Source: Pseudomonadota bacterium
GTDB lineage: Bacteria > Myxococcota_A > UBA796 > SXON01
Direction of reading: 5' to 3'
NCBI GenBank assembly: GCA_005778355.1
Contig: SXON01000075.1
Coordinates: 1 to 33,380, forward strand
DNA: 33,380 nucleotides
Positions 24,801 through 33,321 of the stretch are shown here, in pieces. The position numbers were made by a program, and so were the translations under genes. The notes under the pieces are model-generated. The model saw nothing but the letters and a program-made list of their open reading frames with translations. It was not told the DNA's origin and ran no database searches. Every line of letters begins with the position of its first letter. Position 1 is the stretch's first letter.

Positions 24801-25896
24801 ACGGGGGGCGGCCAACGCGTCGCTGGAAGGGCCCAGCGCGGGCGCCGAGGCGGGTGCGGTGCTCGACGTCGGCGACCTCGGCGGCGACGGCATCGACGAC
24901 CTCGCCCTTGGCGCCCCGGCGGAGGACACCTATGGCGCCGGGGCGGGCGCGGCTTTGCTCAGGGCGGGGAGTCGAACCACGCCGCTGAGCAGCACGCGCT
25001 TCACCTTCTACGGCGCGACTGCGGGCGACGCGGCGGGCGCAGCGGTGTGTATCATCCCCGATCTCAACACCTCCAGCCGGGGGTTGGCCATCGGCGCGCC
25101 CGGGCGCGATGACGACGAGGCGGACGCGGGCGAACTCTACATCGTCAGCGCCTCCAAGACTGGCGCTGTCACCCGGACGGGGGCGAGCTACCGGATCGTT
25201 GGCATGCAAGCGGGTGGTCGACTCGGGTCGGCCATCACCGAGGGCGACATCGACGGCGACGGCAACAGCGACATCGTGGTGGGCGAGCCCGGTGCCGGCG
25301 CCGGGGCGGCCTACCTCTTCGAGGGCATCAGCAGTGGCGACACGGAGAACGCGGATCTCTCGTGGAGTGGCGAGGGCGATGGCGACGAGCTCGGCGCGAG
25401 CCTGGCCTTCGTGGGCGACGTCGATGGCGATGGACTGGACGACCTCGCCCTCGCGGCCCCGACCTCGTCGGGCGGCTACGCCGAGGGGGGGACCGTGTAC
25501 CTCGTCAGTTCCGGCGACCCCGACCAGGCCACGCCCTCGTTGCGGCGGCAGTGGGGCTCCGAGGCCCAGGACCACGCGGGGGCCACGCTGGCCCCGGCCG
25601 GCGATGTCGATGGTGATGGATTCGCCGACGTGCTCGTCGGCGCGCCCGAGGCCGGCTCGGATGACCGGGGCGCCGCGTGGCTGGCCTGGGGCCCCTGGAC
25701 CGGCGGCTCGTACCTCGATCTCGGAGGGAACATCCGCCTTGACGGCAGGTCGCGCGACGACGTGCTCGGGACAGCCCTGGCCGGAGGAGCCGACGTCGAT
25801 GGCGATGGCTACGACGACTTCGTTCTCGGCTCTCCCGGCGACGACGCGACCGCCTGGGACGCGGGCTCCGCCTGGTTGTTCACGGAGATCCCGTGA
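21850..25896 (+). CDS. Ig-like/MopE-repeat/FG-GAP lipoprotein (operon gene 3)
   Basis: The 1348-residue product has the same plan as operon gene 2. A short lipoprotein signal (MIAWLLAAC, Cys9) is followed by Ig-like domains (about 15-560, with HDIGVLVEDTGGQ and HELAVVATDLAGN) and MopE repeats (CDGLDNDCNG, CDLVDNDCDG). A beta-rich insertion lies at about 658-827 and is followed by more MopE repeats (CDWIDQDCDG) and seven FG-GAP repeats (about 917-1348). Cysteine pairs such as CGLSC and CDTF suggest disulfides and an extracytoplasmic location. The third propeller repeat (PDLNTSSRGLAIGAPG) has lost the usual DGDG calcium loop. The ATG overlaps the previous stop (ATGA). The two paralogues have diverged well beyond recent duplication. 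Confidence 0.85.
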   Translation: MIAWLLAACESAPDYGPDLALELQGVADANVVHGVLPIRVRWPAGAGGGRLELRVDDELLATVENQDLAFDWNTTRSRDGEHVVTASFLDGRRRLSVVSAVPWVSNEGTGPDDLRWASPLGASACGELTLEMLGDIVAAEWITGGSTLGRATQRPFRAPWSTQGLAGEVTAVVGRGRLADGRELQRAALLDIEPVEDCDVPPVATLAERHYGGWSTGTIEVDALDDVGVTRCTLWVDGAVVAVDTSWPWFEGVRLEDGAHDIGVLVEDTGGQSFRTEAQVVVDGTPPEILLLSPGPGETVRGVVEIEAEVVDASAATLTAIVDGEGLVAQAEGRWSFDSREYAEGEVLLSIEAIDAAGNAASLDVPLVIDQLPEVVILEPAEGAALDGVVLVSARARDAGGTATLAVVTPAGLLGIDTGGTILAPWDACASPPGAQVLVATATDLGGNWSEAEVHVRVAAIPEVEIDAPAEPLPPGALVTGRLAGGTGAVRLSLEVDGVVRGRAGVVGGAEACGLSCPERCDTFAGALDTWELAEGSHELAVVATDLAGNVGRATTSFRVETDQDGDGHVDVAWSALGDDCDDDDPDVRPSATEACDGLDNDCNGATDEGFDDDGDGYGDGTWCPSPADCDDADPAVNPSAVDTCDLVDNDCDGFIDAANSAPLLSYVLGAPDRHSDELISLSGNVIVPTQYLFIEGVQVYVDPGGVAGATLYILEEREDVHIFDVIAAQASTLSGGADWHAFEIDALLAPDRQYFIALDRELPVQDYVGENLDGFSVFECDGHLFSRDEGANTTWEWDDTQGTYAYTQTRDGCNFHHRYDLRRVWASDLDQDGDAYTPYCGDCDDEDETRSPIATEACDWIDQDCDGAVDEDFDADADGYGDCNECDDGDATVNPDAAEACDDATDQDCDGFAPRCQSYGAWAIDVVAGELPGSAGREALGSGVALADFDDDGDIDLAVGAPGAEGTLSNSGIVSIWYAAGGGRGAANASLEGPSAGAEAGAVLDVGDLGGDGIDDLALGAPAEDTYGAGAGAALLRAGSRTTPLSSTRFTFYGATAGDAAGAAVCIIPDLNTSSRGLAIGAPGRDDDEADAGELYIVSASKTGAVTRTGASYRIVGMQAGGRLGSAITEGDIDGDGNSDIVVGEPGAGAGAAYLFEGISSGDTENADLSWSGEGDGDELGASLAFVGDVDGDGLDDLALAAPTSSGGYAEGGTVYLVSSGDPDQATPSLRRQWGSEAQDHAGATLAPAGDVDGDGFADVLVGAPEAGSDDRGAAWLAWGPWTGGSYLDLGGNIRLDGRSRDDVLGTALAGGADVDGDGYDDFVLGSPGDDATAWDAGSAWLFTEIP

Positions 25897-27977
25897 CCCT
25901 GCTGACCTGGCTCCTGTTGTCGGCCTGCTCGCGCGACGCCGAGATGACGGGGATCCCCGAGCGCTGCAATGGACTCGACGACGACGGCGATGGGCTCGTG
26001 GACGACGGGATCCTCATCCCGTGGTATCGCGACGACGACGGCGATGGGTGGGGCGCGGGCGACCCGGCGTTCTTCTGCGACGTCGGCCGCGCGTGGAGCC
26101 AGTCAAGCGGCGATTGCGACGACACCTCGGCCTCGGTGAACCCGGGGGCCGACGACGTGGCCAACGGGTCCGACGATGACTGCGACGGCGAGGTCGACGA
26201 CACGCTCCTCCGCGTGTACTACGACGATGTCGATGGCGACGGTTACGGGGACGACCGGACGGCCCGAGAAGTCGCCAACGCCCCCGAGGGCGCGGTGACC
26301 GTCGGTGACGACTGCAACGACGCCGACGCGACCGTGAACCCGGGCGCGTGGGAATCGTGCAATGAGATCGACGACGACTGCGACGGTGAGAGCGACGAGG
26401 GGCTGGGCTTCGACCAGTACGACGATCTCGACGGTGACGGCCTGGGCGACGACGCCACCTGGACGTACGACTGCGCCCTCGGCGAGGGCAGGGTGACGAC
26501 GGGTGGGGACTGCGACGACGACGACCCCACCGCGTTCCTTGGCGCCGAGGAAACCTGTAACGACCACGCCGACAACGACTGCGACGACGACCCGGACGAC
26601 TGCCGGCTGGTGGGCGAGCTGGCGCTCGCCGACGCGGACTGGCGCCTCCTGCCGGACTGCTTCAACTGCATCGGAGCCGGCGGTGGTGTCGCGGCGAGCG
26701 ACGTCGATGGCGACGGCGTCGACGACCTCGTCGCTGGGTGGCCGCGGCACACCATCGTGGGGCTCGAGGCGATCGATTCCACCGGCGGCGCCGTGGTCGT
26801 CTACCGGGGTGATTCGAGCCTCGTGCCGGACTGGGGCGACTCGCGGGCAATGGCGGCGGAGGGCGACGCGCACGGCTACCTTCTCGGTGCCCGGGCGCCG
26901 GACGACAACAATTGGGACGCGTACACCGGCACCGCCGTCGCGGTGCTCGACCTGGATCTCGACGGCACCGATGACGTGGTCGCGGCGGCGCCGCGGTGGG
27001 AGCCGGTCGGATCGGCGCTTGCCTGGCTCGGTCCGATCGGGACCGGCGAGAGTACCGCATCCTTCCGTTTCTACGGAGAGGACGCGAGCGTCACCGCCGT
27101 CGTGGCGGCGGGCGACCTGACGGGCGACGGTTACCCCGACCTCGTGGTGGCGACCGACACGGCGGACGAGGAGATGCCCCAGCTCTACTGGCAGTCAGTC
27201 GTCGACGTGCGCGTGTTCGCCACGCCCGTCGACGGCGACCGGTCGGCGGAGGGCGACGCGTATGCCACCATCGAGGGTCTCGAAGGGAGCTTCCATGCCG
27301 GCGCCGTAGCCAGTTGCGACGCTGGTGGTGATGGCCTCGACGACCTCGTGCTCGCCTCCGGTGGCGTGCGGGTGATCGAGGGTCCGCTTGCGGGTTCGGT
27401 CGATGCCTCCTCGAGCGTGTCCATCACGACCGACTTCGCCGGGGGGGCGGTGTCGTGCGCCGATCTCGACGGCGATGGATACGCCGACGTCCTGGCCGGC
27501 AACGAGGATGCCGATAGGGCCGGGGAGGCGACCGGGGCGATCTGGTTCGTCCCGGGTCCCATCACCGTCAGCGGCTCGTTGACGGACTACGCCCAGGTCG
27601 ACGGGGCCGAGGCCGGAGACGCGCTTGGCGCGGCGGTGGCCGCCCTCGGCGACATGGACGGCGACGGCGTCCCCGAGTTCGCGGCGGGCGCGCCGGGCTG
27701 CGACCCCGAGGCCACGGGCGCCACGCCGGCGCCGGGCGCGGTCTACCTGTTCCACGGTCCCGCCGGGAGCGGCTTCGCGTTGTCCGACGCCGTCCGGTTC
27801 TCCGGTGAGCTCGACGACGCGGCTTACGGGGGGGAGGGCACCGCTGTCGGCTATGCTTTCTCGGACGCCGGCGATCTCAACGGCGACGGCTACGCTGACC
27901 TCGCAGTCGGGGCGACCGAGGATTCGTACCTGGTCACCGCCGCCTTCACGTGGGTGATACTCGGGCGGGGCCCATGA
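25893..27977 (+). CDS. MopE-repeat/FG-GAP propeller lipoprotein (operon gene 4)
   Basis: The shortest of the four (694 aa) begins at a GTG that overlaps the previous stop (GTGA). Its signal is MTLLTWLLLSAC with the lipid-modified Cys12. Four MopE-type repeats (about 24-235; CNGLDDDGDG, a degenerate VANGSDDDCDG, CNEIDDDCDG and CNDHADNDCDDD) are followed by seven FG-GAP repeats (about 240-694), such as SDVDGDGVDDLVAGWP and GDLNGDGYADLAVGAT. It lacks the Ig-like domains and beta insertion of genes 2 and 3 and is therefore closest in plan to gene 1. Its stop codon overlaps the RHS start, so translation of the toxin gene is probably coupled to it. Confidence 0.87.
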   Translation: MTLLTWLLLSACSRDAEMTGIPERCNGLDDDGDGLVDDGILIPWYRDDDGDGWGAGDPAFFCDVGRAWSQSSGDCDDTSASVNPGADDVANGSDDDCDGEVDDTLLRVYYDDVDGDGYGDDRTAREVANAPEGAVTVGDDCNDADATVNPGAWESCNEIDDDCDGESDEGLGFDQYDDLDGDGLGDDATWTYDCALGEGRVTTGGDCDDDDPTAFLGAEETCNDHADNDCDDDPDDCRLVGELALADADWRLLPDCFNCIGAGGGVAASDVDGDGVDDLVAGWPRHTIVGLEAIDSTGGAVVVYRGDSSLVPDWGDSRAMAAEGDAHGYLLGARAPDDNNWDAYTGTAVAVLDLDLDGTDDVVAAAPRWEPVGSALAWLGPIGTGESTASFRFYGEDASVTAVVAAGDLTGDGYPDLVVATDTADEEMPQLYWQSVVDVRVFATPVDGDRSAEGDAYATIEGLEGSFHAGAVASCDAGGDGLDDLVLASGGVRVIEGPLAGSVDASSSVSITTDFAGGAVSCADLDGDGYADVLAGNEDADRAGEATGAIWFVPGPITVSGSLTDYAQVDGAEAGDALGAAVAALGDMDGDGVPEFAAGAPGCDPEATGATPAPGAVYLFHGPAGSGFALSDAVRFSGELDDAAYGGEGTAVGYAFSDAGDLNGDGYADLAVGATEDSYLVTAAFTWVILGRGP

Positions 27978-30900
27978 CCGGCATGCTCGCGGCGGCCCTC
28001 GCCTTCCTCGGCCTCGCGCGGGCGGAAAACGTCGCGATTGACGTGGAGCAAGCGCGACCGGGTTTCGACCCGTCGCACGCGAACCTGCTCGGCGAGCACG
28101 GCGAAGCGATCGACCTGTTCACTGGCGGCGTGTCGCTCTCGCACACCGACGTTTGTTTCCCGGGCACCTTCGGGCTGCCGATGTGCGTGGGGCGCGAGTA
28201 CAGCTCGAAGGTGGTCGATCACAAGGATCGCCCTCTGGAAAACTCCTGGGCTGGGCTCGGCTGGAAGGTCAACCCGGGCGGCCGGGTGAAGCAAGACGCC
28301 TACCTCAACGAGCTCTACGCGGGCACGGTGGTGCTCCGTGTCGACCTGCCGGGCCACGGCGACCAGTACGCCTACCTCATCGACTCCACCTACCCGCAGT
28401 ACCGCGCCGCGACCGACAGCAACGCGCTCTGGGGCCAGTCCGCGTCGTCGTCGTCCAGCCTCTGGGTCACCCGGGACTTCACGTTCGTGTGGACGGACAA
28501 CTACAACTACTACGCCCTGGCGACCGACGGCACCCGGTACACGATCCCGATCACCGACAGCACGGGCACGACGTCCTACCAGCACTACGACGAGTGGTAC
28601 TACGGCACGGTGGTCGAGAACCCGCACGGCGACCGGGTCGACATCGAGTACGACGCCTGCAACTGGACATCTGCCGGGGCGAGCAGCGCGGGTGCCATCG
28701 AATACATGTCCGACGCGGCCGGGCACACCATCAGCTTCGGCGTCGACAGCGACTGCCGCATCGACACCATGAGCTACGAGGGTCCCTCGGGCAGTAACGT
28801 CACCTGGGACTACGACGTGGCGTCCGGCTTGTTGGAATCGGTCACCAACCCGGAGTCCGAGGCCTGGGACTACGACTACGACAGCGCCTACGATGAGATC
28901 GCCTCGGTGACTTCGCCCACGGGTGGCGTGACAAGCTACGCCTTCGAGTGGCGCTACGTGCTGGTCAGCGACGACGCGTTGGGCACGCCCACCATCGAGG
29001 AGGTGCGCGTCGTCACCACCAAGGAGGTGGATGATGGCTCGACGGTGGCCACCTGGGAATACGAGTTCGACGACTATTACTCGGGCACCAGCACGTTTGG
29101 CCTATACGCCGATGGCGACAGCATCCGGGCCACGCGTGTGCACCTGCCGTCCGGGGGGGTGATCGACCACTACTACGGCAACTACTCGTTTGGCTACGAC
29201 GCCACCACCTACACCACCAGCTACACCCCTCGCGGCTGGGTGGGCCAGCCCGTGGCCATCGCGTGGTACGAGTCGGAGAGCGAGACCGTCCCCACGCGCT
29301 GGGTGTACAACCTGTTCGGCAACCCGTCCGATACCTGCGGGCTCAACCGCGTGGAGGTGAGTCGATACGCGGATAATCCCCTCTACGCGGACTCGTGCGG
29401 AGCTGCGGCCGTGGTTCCCCACTCCACGGTGGAGGGCTTCGACACCGCGCTCTACACGGGCAGCACGGCGAGCGCGACCGAGTTCGGCTACGCCCTCGAC
29501 GGCGACTACGACGACTACGCCAACGCGCTGGCCATCGAGACGGCGGGCTACTCGCCCTACTGGGGGGGCCTGGCGGCCGGGCCCACGTACTACTTCTCCC
29601 GTGAAGAACGCACCTACGCCTGGGAAGTCGACGACACGCTCTCCGCCTACAATCTTGTCCACCTGCCGGCGTCGGCGGCCACCGGTTACCCGGACGGTGC
29701 GGGCGGCCTGGACGTCACGTGGTCGAGTGTCAGCTACACCTACTCCACATCGAGCGGCGAGGTCGGCTGGCCCACGCGCATCGACGAGATCGTCACGGGC
29801 ACCTCTCCTGACTATGACGGCGACGGGTTCGAAGACGAGAACCTCTCCAGCGACCGCTTCACCGGCTTCGACTACACGCGCGACACCAGCAACTGGGATC
29901 TCACTGTCACCACCGACGTCGGCGGGGTGCGCGAGAAGGCCTCGGTGTTGCGCTGCGGCATCGTCGAGTCCGAGACATGGTCGCTCGACACCGACGCGGA
30001 CGGTACCTTCGACGACAGCCGACAGGCGTACACCGGCTCCGTCGATGCCGACGCCTGCGTGCTCGAGAGCGCCGCCGACGAAAACGGGGCGGTCACCTCG
30101 TACGCCTACGACGACCTCGGCCGGCTGGTCACGCTGACGCCGCCCCTGGGCGACGCCACGACGTACCGCTACGACGTGCCCGGGCGCACGGTGTCGGCCA
30201 CCACCGGGGCGAGCACGGCCACCTACACCTACGACCGGCTGGGCAGGCTCTCTCAGTCCCAGTCCCCCAACGGCACCGGCGCCTACAGCTACCTCGACGT
30301 GGCCTACGACGAGCAAGGCCGGGTCGCGACCGCGTACCTCCCGCACGCGGGCACGGCGGGGGGCCGGGTGGCAACCGCCTACGACGTGCTCGACCGGGCG
30401 GTGTCGGTCACGCGGACCGGTGGCAGCGACAGCTACACGAGCACGACCGGTATCGCGTGGCCGGCGGTCACGACGACCGACAGCAACGGGATCTCGTGGA
30501 CGCGCTACCCCGACGGCGAGGGCCGCGTGGAGTACACCGACCCCCCGGCGGGGGCGACGGCCACGGCGTCGCCGGCGCACGGGGGCACGGGCTACCACGC
30601 GCGGGGCGTGCTGGCGGAGTCGTCGTCCGACTCGGTGTCGCAGGCCTACTACCTCGACCAGGACGGCGCCCCGTGGCGTTTCTGCGACGAGCAGCAGTCC
30701 GGTTGCGAGACGACGACCCGCGACGCCACCGGGGCGGTCACCTGCGCGTGGAACGACGCGGGGGAGTACTCGTCGACGGCCTACGACGACCTCGGCCGGG
30801 CCACCGGCACCTGGCTCGGCTCGAGCTGCACGGCGAGCGGCGATGCCGACGTGGCCACGAGCTGGGACGGCGACGCGGTGACCGGCGTGCCCGGGGTGCT

Positions 30901-32887
30901 CGCCACCTTCGACCACGGCGAGGCGCTGGGCCGCCCGACAGGGGTGACCGACCGTAGCGGCGGCACGCTCTACGAGTACGACGCCGCCGGCCGGGTGGCG
31001 GCGATGGCGCGGTGGTGGTCGGGGTTCCGCACCACGCCGGTCGCCCTGGTCAACTACGAGTTCGACGACGAGGGCAACCTCTCGGCGTACGAGCTGGAGC
31101 GGCAGTACCGGGTGGAGCTGGTCAACGGCCCCGGCGGCCGGGTGGAGTCGGTGTCGGTCGCGACCTGGGACGGCACGGCGTGGGACAGCGAGCCCCTGCT
31201 CGACAGCGTCACCTACCACCCTTCCGGCGCGGTCAACCTGCTGTCGTGGTCGAGCGGCATCGACGAGACCTGGAGCCTCGACGAGCTCGGCCGCCTCGAC
31301 ACGATCGCGTGGGCGAACAGCACCGACGACCGCACCTGGACCTACGAGTGGGACGGGGAGGGGAACCTGCTCGGGGAGACCGACTCCCTCGGCGACACCG
31401 TCGCCCACGAGCTCGACGACCTGTACCGCCTCGAGCGCAGCACGCTCTCGGGCGACACCGAGAGCTTCACCTGGGACGACCACGGCAACCTCGAGGCCTA
31501 CAGCTCCGCGGTCGACCGCGGCGACGACTTCGCCGCGCGGGCGCACGCGTCCAACCACCCCTCCAGCTGGAGCCACGACGCCGCCGGCCGGGTGACATCC
31601 GACGGCACGCGGAGCTTCAGTTACGACGCGCGGGGCGACCTCGAGAGCGCGTCGGCGGGCGACACGACGATCTTCCACGGTCGCGACGCGGGGGGCCTGC
31701 TCGCCTCGCGGGTGACGGTCACGCGGCTGCGGCGCGGCTTCCAGGTGGAGCAGGAGCTGTTCCTGCGGGCGCCCGACGGGCGGGTGCTCGCGCGGCTGGT
31801 GGCGGCGGGGCAGCGGCCGTTCAAGCTGGCGGAGTTCTATGTGTACGCCGGGGGCCGGGCAGTGGGCGTGGCGATCCCTCGCCGGGGCACCTTCGGCCTG
31901 CACCTCGACGGCCTCGGCACGGTCCGGGGGAACAGCGACGACACGGGCGTCATGGGCGGCCTCGCGAGCTACCGTCCCATGGGGCAGGAGTGGGACGTCG
32001 ACGGGGAGCTCGTCGCCCACGCGGGCCTCGCCTGGGCCACCCACGGTGGGGCCGACGCGCTCGGGATCGTCGACATGCGGGCGCGCTCGTATGTCCCGGC
32101 GACGGGGCGGTTCCTGCAGCCGGATCCCGTGCCGGGGAGCGTGGAGGACCCCCAGTCGCTCCAGCGGTACATGTATGCGAGGGGGAACCCGGCGAAGTTC
32201 GCCGATCCGAGCGGCGGTTTCATCTTCGCGATCCCGATGGTGATGATCGCGGCCGACGTGATGATCGGGGTCGGCAGCTCCGCGTTCATCGCCAGCGCGG
32301 CGGTCGGCGTCGCCGAGGCAGGGGTACTCACGGCCACCTTCGCGGCGGCGTACACCGTGACCTCGGCGGTGACCGGGGAAGCGGAGGCGGCAAGGCAGGG
32401 CTCGTCGCTGTTCGAGTTTAGCTGCCAGGTCGCGCTGGCCGGCATGATGGGGATCGACGCGCAGGTCGCCATCGGCCAGGGTGGGCTCGCGCTGAGAGCC
32501 TCGGTCAAGCAGGGGAACGGGTCGCCCGTCGTGGCCGTGCCGCCGGCCGTGACCGCCCCGCCGGCGCCCCCCGCGAGCCGTGGTTTCGACTCGTTCCCGG
32601 CACTGAAGAAGTTCCTGGGCCCCGCGGGACCCGGCCACGCCTGGCACCACGTCGTGGAGCAGACCCCCGGCAACATCGCCAAGTTCGGCGCCAGGGCGAT
32701 TCACAGCACCGACAACGTCGTGAGGCTGTCGCATGGGAAGGGGACTCTCCACGCCCAGCTGAGCGGCTACTACTCATCGAAGCAGTGGTTTACCGGTGGG
32801 CAGACCATCAGAAAGTGGCTGAGTGGGCAGTCCTTCGACGAGCAGCGTGAGTTCGGATTAGAGACCATCAAAGCCTTTGGAGGGTGA
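27974..32887 (+). CDS. RHS polymorphic toxin with Sec signal peptide and HNH-like tip (operon gene 5)
   Basis: This is a full-length RHS protein (1637 aa). The ATG at 27974 (overlap ATGA) gives a classic signal peptide, MTGMLAAALAFLGLARA, with likely cleavage after ARA. The N-terminal domain has DLFTGGVSLSHTDV and GREYSSKV blocks seen at the start of many RHS proteins. YD/RHS repeats follow (YAYDDLGRLVTL, YTYDRLGRLSQS, YEYDAAGRVAAM), which build the hollow shell that encloses the toxin. The core closes with RSYVPATGRFLQPDP, LQRYMYARGNPAKFADPSGG (to about residue 1414). A hydrophobic stretch (1415-1470) and a variable tip follow. The tip has W1557-H-H-V-V-E-Q, then IHSTDNVVRLSHGKG and QLSGYYSSKQW, resembling HNH/Endo VII-type nuclease toxins. 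No PAAR or VgrG-type sequence is present. Export by Sec is inferred; how it reaches a target cell is unknown. Confidence 0.88.
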   Translation: MTGMLAAALAFLGLARAENVAIDVEQARPGFDPSHANLLGEHGEAIDLFTGGVSLSHTDVCFPGTFGLPMCVGREYSSKVVDHKDRPLENSWAGLGWKVNPGGRVKQDAYLNELYAGTVVLRVDLPGHGDQYAYLIDSTYPQYRAATDSNALWGQSASSSSSLWVTRDFTFVWTDNYNYYALATDGTRYTIPITDSTGTTSYQHYDEWYYGTVVENPHGDRVDIEYDACNWTSAGASSAGAIEYMSDAAGHTISFGVDSDCRIDTMSYEGPSGSNVTWDYDVASGLLESVTNPESEAWDYDYDSAYDEIASVTSPTGGVTSYAFEWRYVLVSDDALGTPTIEEVRVVTTKEVDDGSTVATWEYEFDDYYSGTSTFGLYADGDSIRATRVHLPSGGVIDHYYGNYSFGYDATTYTTSYTPRGWVGQPVAIAWYESESETVPTRWVYNLFGNPSDTCGLNRVEVSRYADNPLYADSCGAAAVVPHSTVEGFDTALYTGSTASATEFGYALDGDYDDYANALAIETAGYSPYWGGLAAGPTYYFSREERTYAWEVDDTLSAYNLVHLPASAATGYPDGAGGLDVTWSSVSYTYSTSSGEVGWPTRIDEIVTGTSPDYDGDGFEDENLSSDRFTGFDYTRDTSNWDLTVTTDVGGVREKASVLRCGIVESETWSLDTDADGTFDDSRQAYTGSVDADACVLESAADENGAVTSYAYDDLGRLVTLTPPLGDATTYRYDVPGRTVSATTGASTATYTYDRLGRLSQSQSPNGTGAYSYLDVAYDEQGRVATAYLPHAGTAGGRVATAYDVLDRAVSVTRTGGSDSYTSTTGIAWPAVTTTDSNGISWTRYPDGEGRVEYTDPPAGATATASPAHGGTGYHARGVLAESSSDSVSQAYYLDQDGAPWRFCDEQQSGCETTTRDATGAVTCAWNDAGEYSSTAYDDLGRATGTWLGSSCTASGDADVATSWDGDAVTGVPGVLATFDHGEALGRPTGVTDRSGGTLYEYDAAGRVAAMARWWSGFRTTPVALVNYEFDDEGNLSAYELERQYRVELVNGPGGRVESVSVATWDGTAWDSEPLLDSVTYHPSGAVNLLSWSSGIDETWSLDELGRLDTIAWANSTDDRTWTYEWDGEGNLLGETDSLGDTVAHELDDLYRLERSTLSGDTESFTWDDHGNLEAYSSAVDRGDDFAARAHASNHPSSWSHDAAGRVTSDGTRSFSYDARGDLESASAGDTTIFHGRDAGGLLASRVTVTRLRRGFQVEQELFLRAPDGRVLARLVAAGQRPFKLAEFYVYAGGRAVGVAIPRRGTFGLHLDGLGTVRGNSDDTGVMGGLASYRPMGQEWDVDGELVAHAGLAWATHGGADALGIVDMRARSYVPATGRFLQPDPVPGSVEDPQSLQRYMYARGNPAKFADPSGGFIFAIPMVMIAADVMIGVGSSAFIASAAVGVAEAGVLTATFAAAYTVTSAVTGEAEAARQGSSLFEFSCQVALAGMMGIDAQVAIGQGGLALRASVKQGNGSPVVAVPPAVTAPPAPPASRGFDSFPALKKFLGPAGPGHAWHHVVEQTPGNIAKFGARAIHSTDNVVRLSHGKGTLHAQLSGYYSSKQWFTGGQTIRKWLSGQSFDEQREFGLETIKAFGG

Positions 32888-33240
32888 TCGTGGGCATTTC
32901 CGTTTCCGAGCTAGCTGCGGAGTACCGCCTCAATGCTGTCGAGCACGGGGCTGCTACGGCGCGAGGCGACCATCGGCGTGCCAACAGGCACCACGACCGG
33001 CTGATCGCCGCCGCGCACTCGCTCCGGGCCTGTGGCGCTGACGGTGATGGCGCCATCCTCGCTCTCCTCACGGACGCGCATCCCGCTGTCCGGGGCTGGG
33101 CGGCTACTCACAGCCTGAGAATCGACGAGGCGCGGTCGCGAGACGCGCTCATTTCACTGGCCGCGGAGCCGGGCGTCGTCGGCTTCAACGCCCGAGTGGT
33201 CCTATCGGAGTGGGACAAGGGACGTTTGAAGACGCCCTGA
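32884..33240 (+). CDS. DUF2019/HEAT-like probable immunity protein (operon gene 6)
   Basis: The 118-residue product starts at a GTG overlapping the RHS stop codon (GTGA) and has no signal peptide, so it should be cytoplasmic. The sequence matches the DUF2019 pattern: VSELAAEYRLNAVEHGAATARGD, then ANRHHDRLIAAAHSL, then ILALLTDAHPAVRGWAATHSLRI with its HEAT-like VRGWAA helix, and finally FNARVVLSEW. DUF2019 genes are commonly found next to polymorphic toxins and are regarded as immunity genes. Position directly after the toxin tip supports that role against the HNH-like domain. The binding partner is inferred, not shown. It is the last gene of the coupled operon; no terminator hairpin is visible in the 80 nt downstream. 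Confidence 0.8.
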   Translation: MIVGISVSELAAEYRLNAVEHGAATARGDHRRANRHHDRLIAAAHSLRACGADGDGAILALLTDAHPAVRGWAATHSLRIDEARSRDALISLAAEPGVVGFNARVVLSEWDKGRLKTP

Positions 33241-33302
33241 TACCCCCTGGAAATGAAAAAACATGAACTTTCGCCTGGACATTTGCGGCACTCGCCAATA
33301 GC

Positions 33303-33321
33303 ATGATTTCGAGGAAATCAT
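33303..33321. promoter_or_regulatory. Inverted repeat covering ribosome binding site and start codon
   Basis: ATGATTTC (33303-33310), a GAG loop and GAAATCAT (33314-33321) form a perfect 8-bp inverted repeat. It contains the GAGGA ribosome binding site and the first two bases of the ATG at 33320. In RNA it could hide the start; in DNA it could be an operator or the end of an insertion element. The surroundings (33241-33320) are clearly more AT-rich than the rest of the window. Confidence 0.5.

Noticed and set aside
15000..27000. Nucleotide repeats of the GACGACGACTGCGACGG type that might be a satellite or CRISPR array.
   Set aside because: They are coding repeats for MopE motifs, vary in sequence and spacing, and lack constant repeat units with unique spacers.
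29102..32752. A 1216-residue minus-strand frame.
   Set aside because: It is a shadow of the RHS gene; its composition is Arg/Val/Gly-rich with no recognisable domain, while the plus strand has clear RHS repeats.
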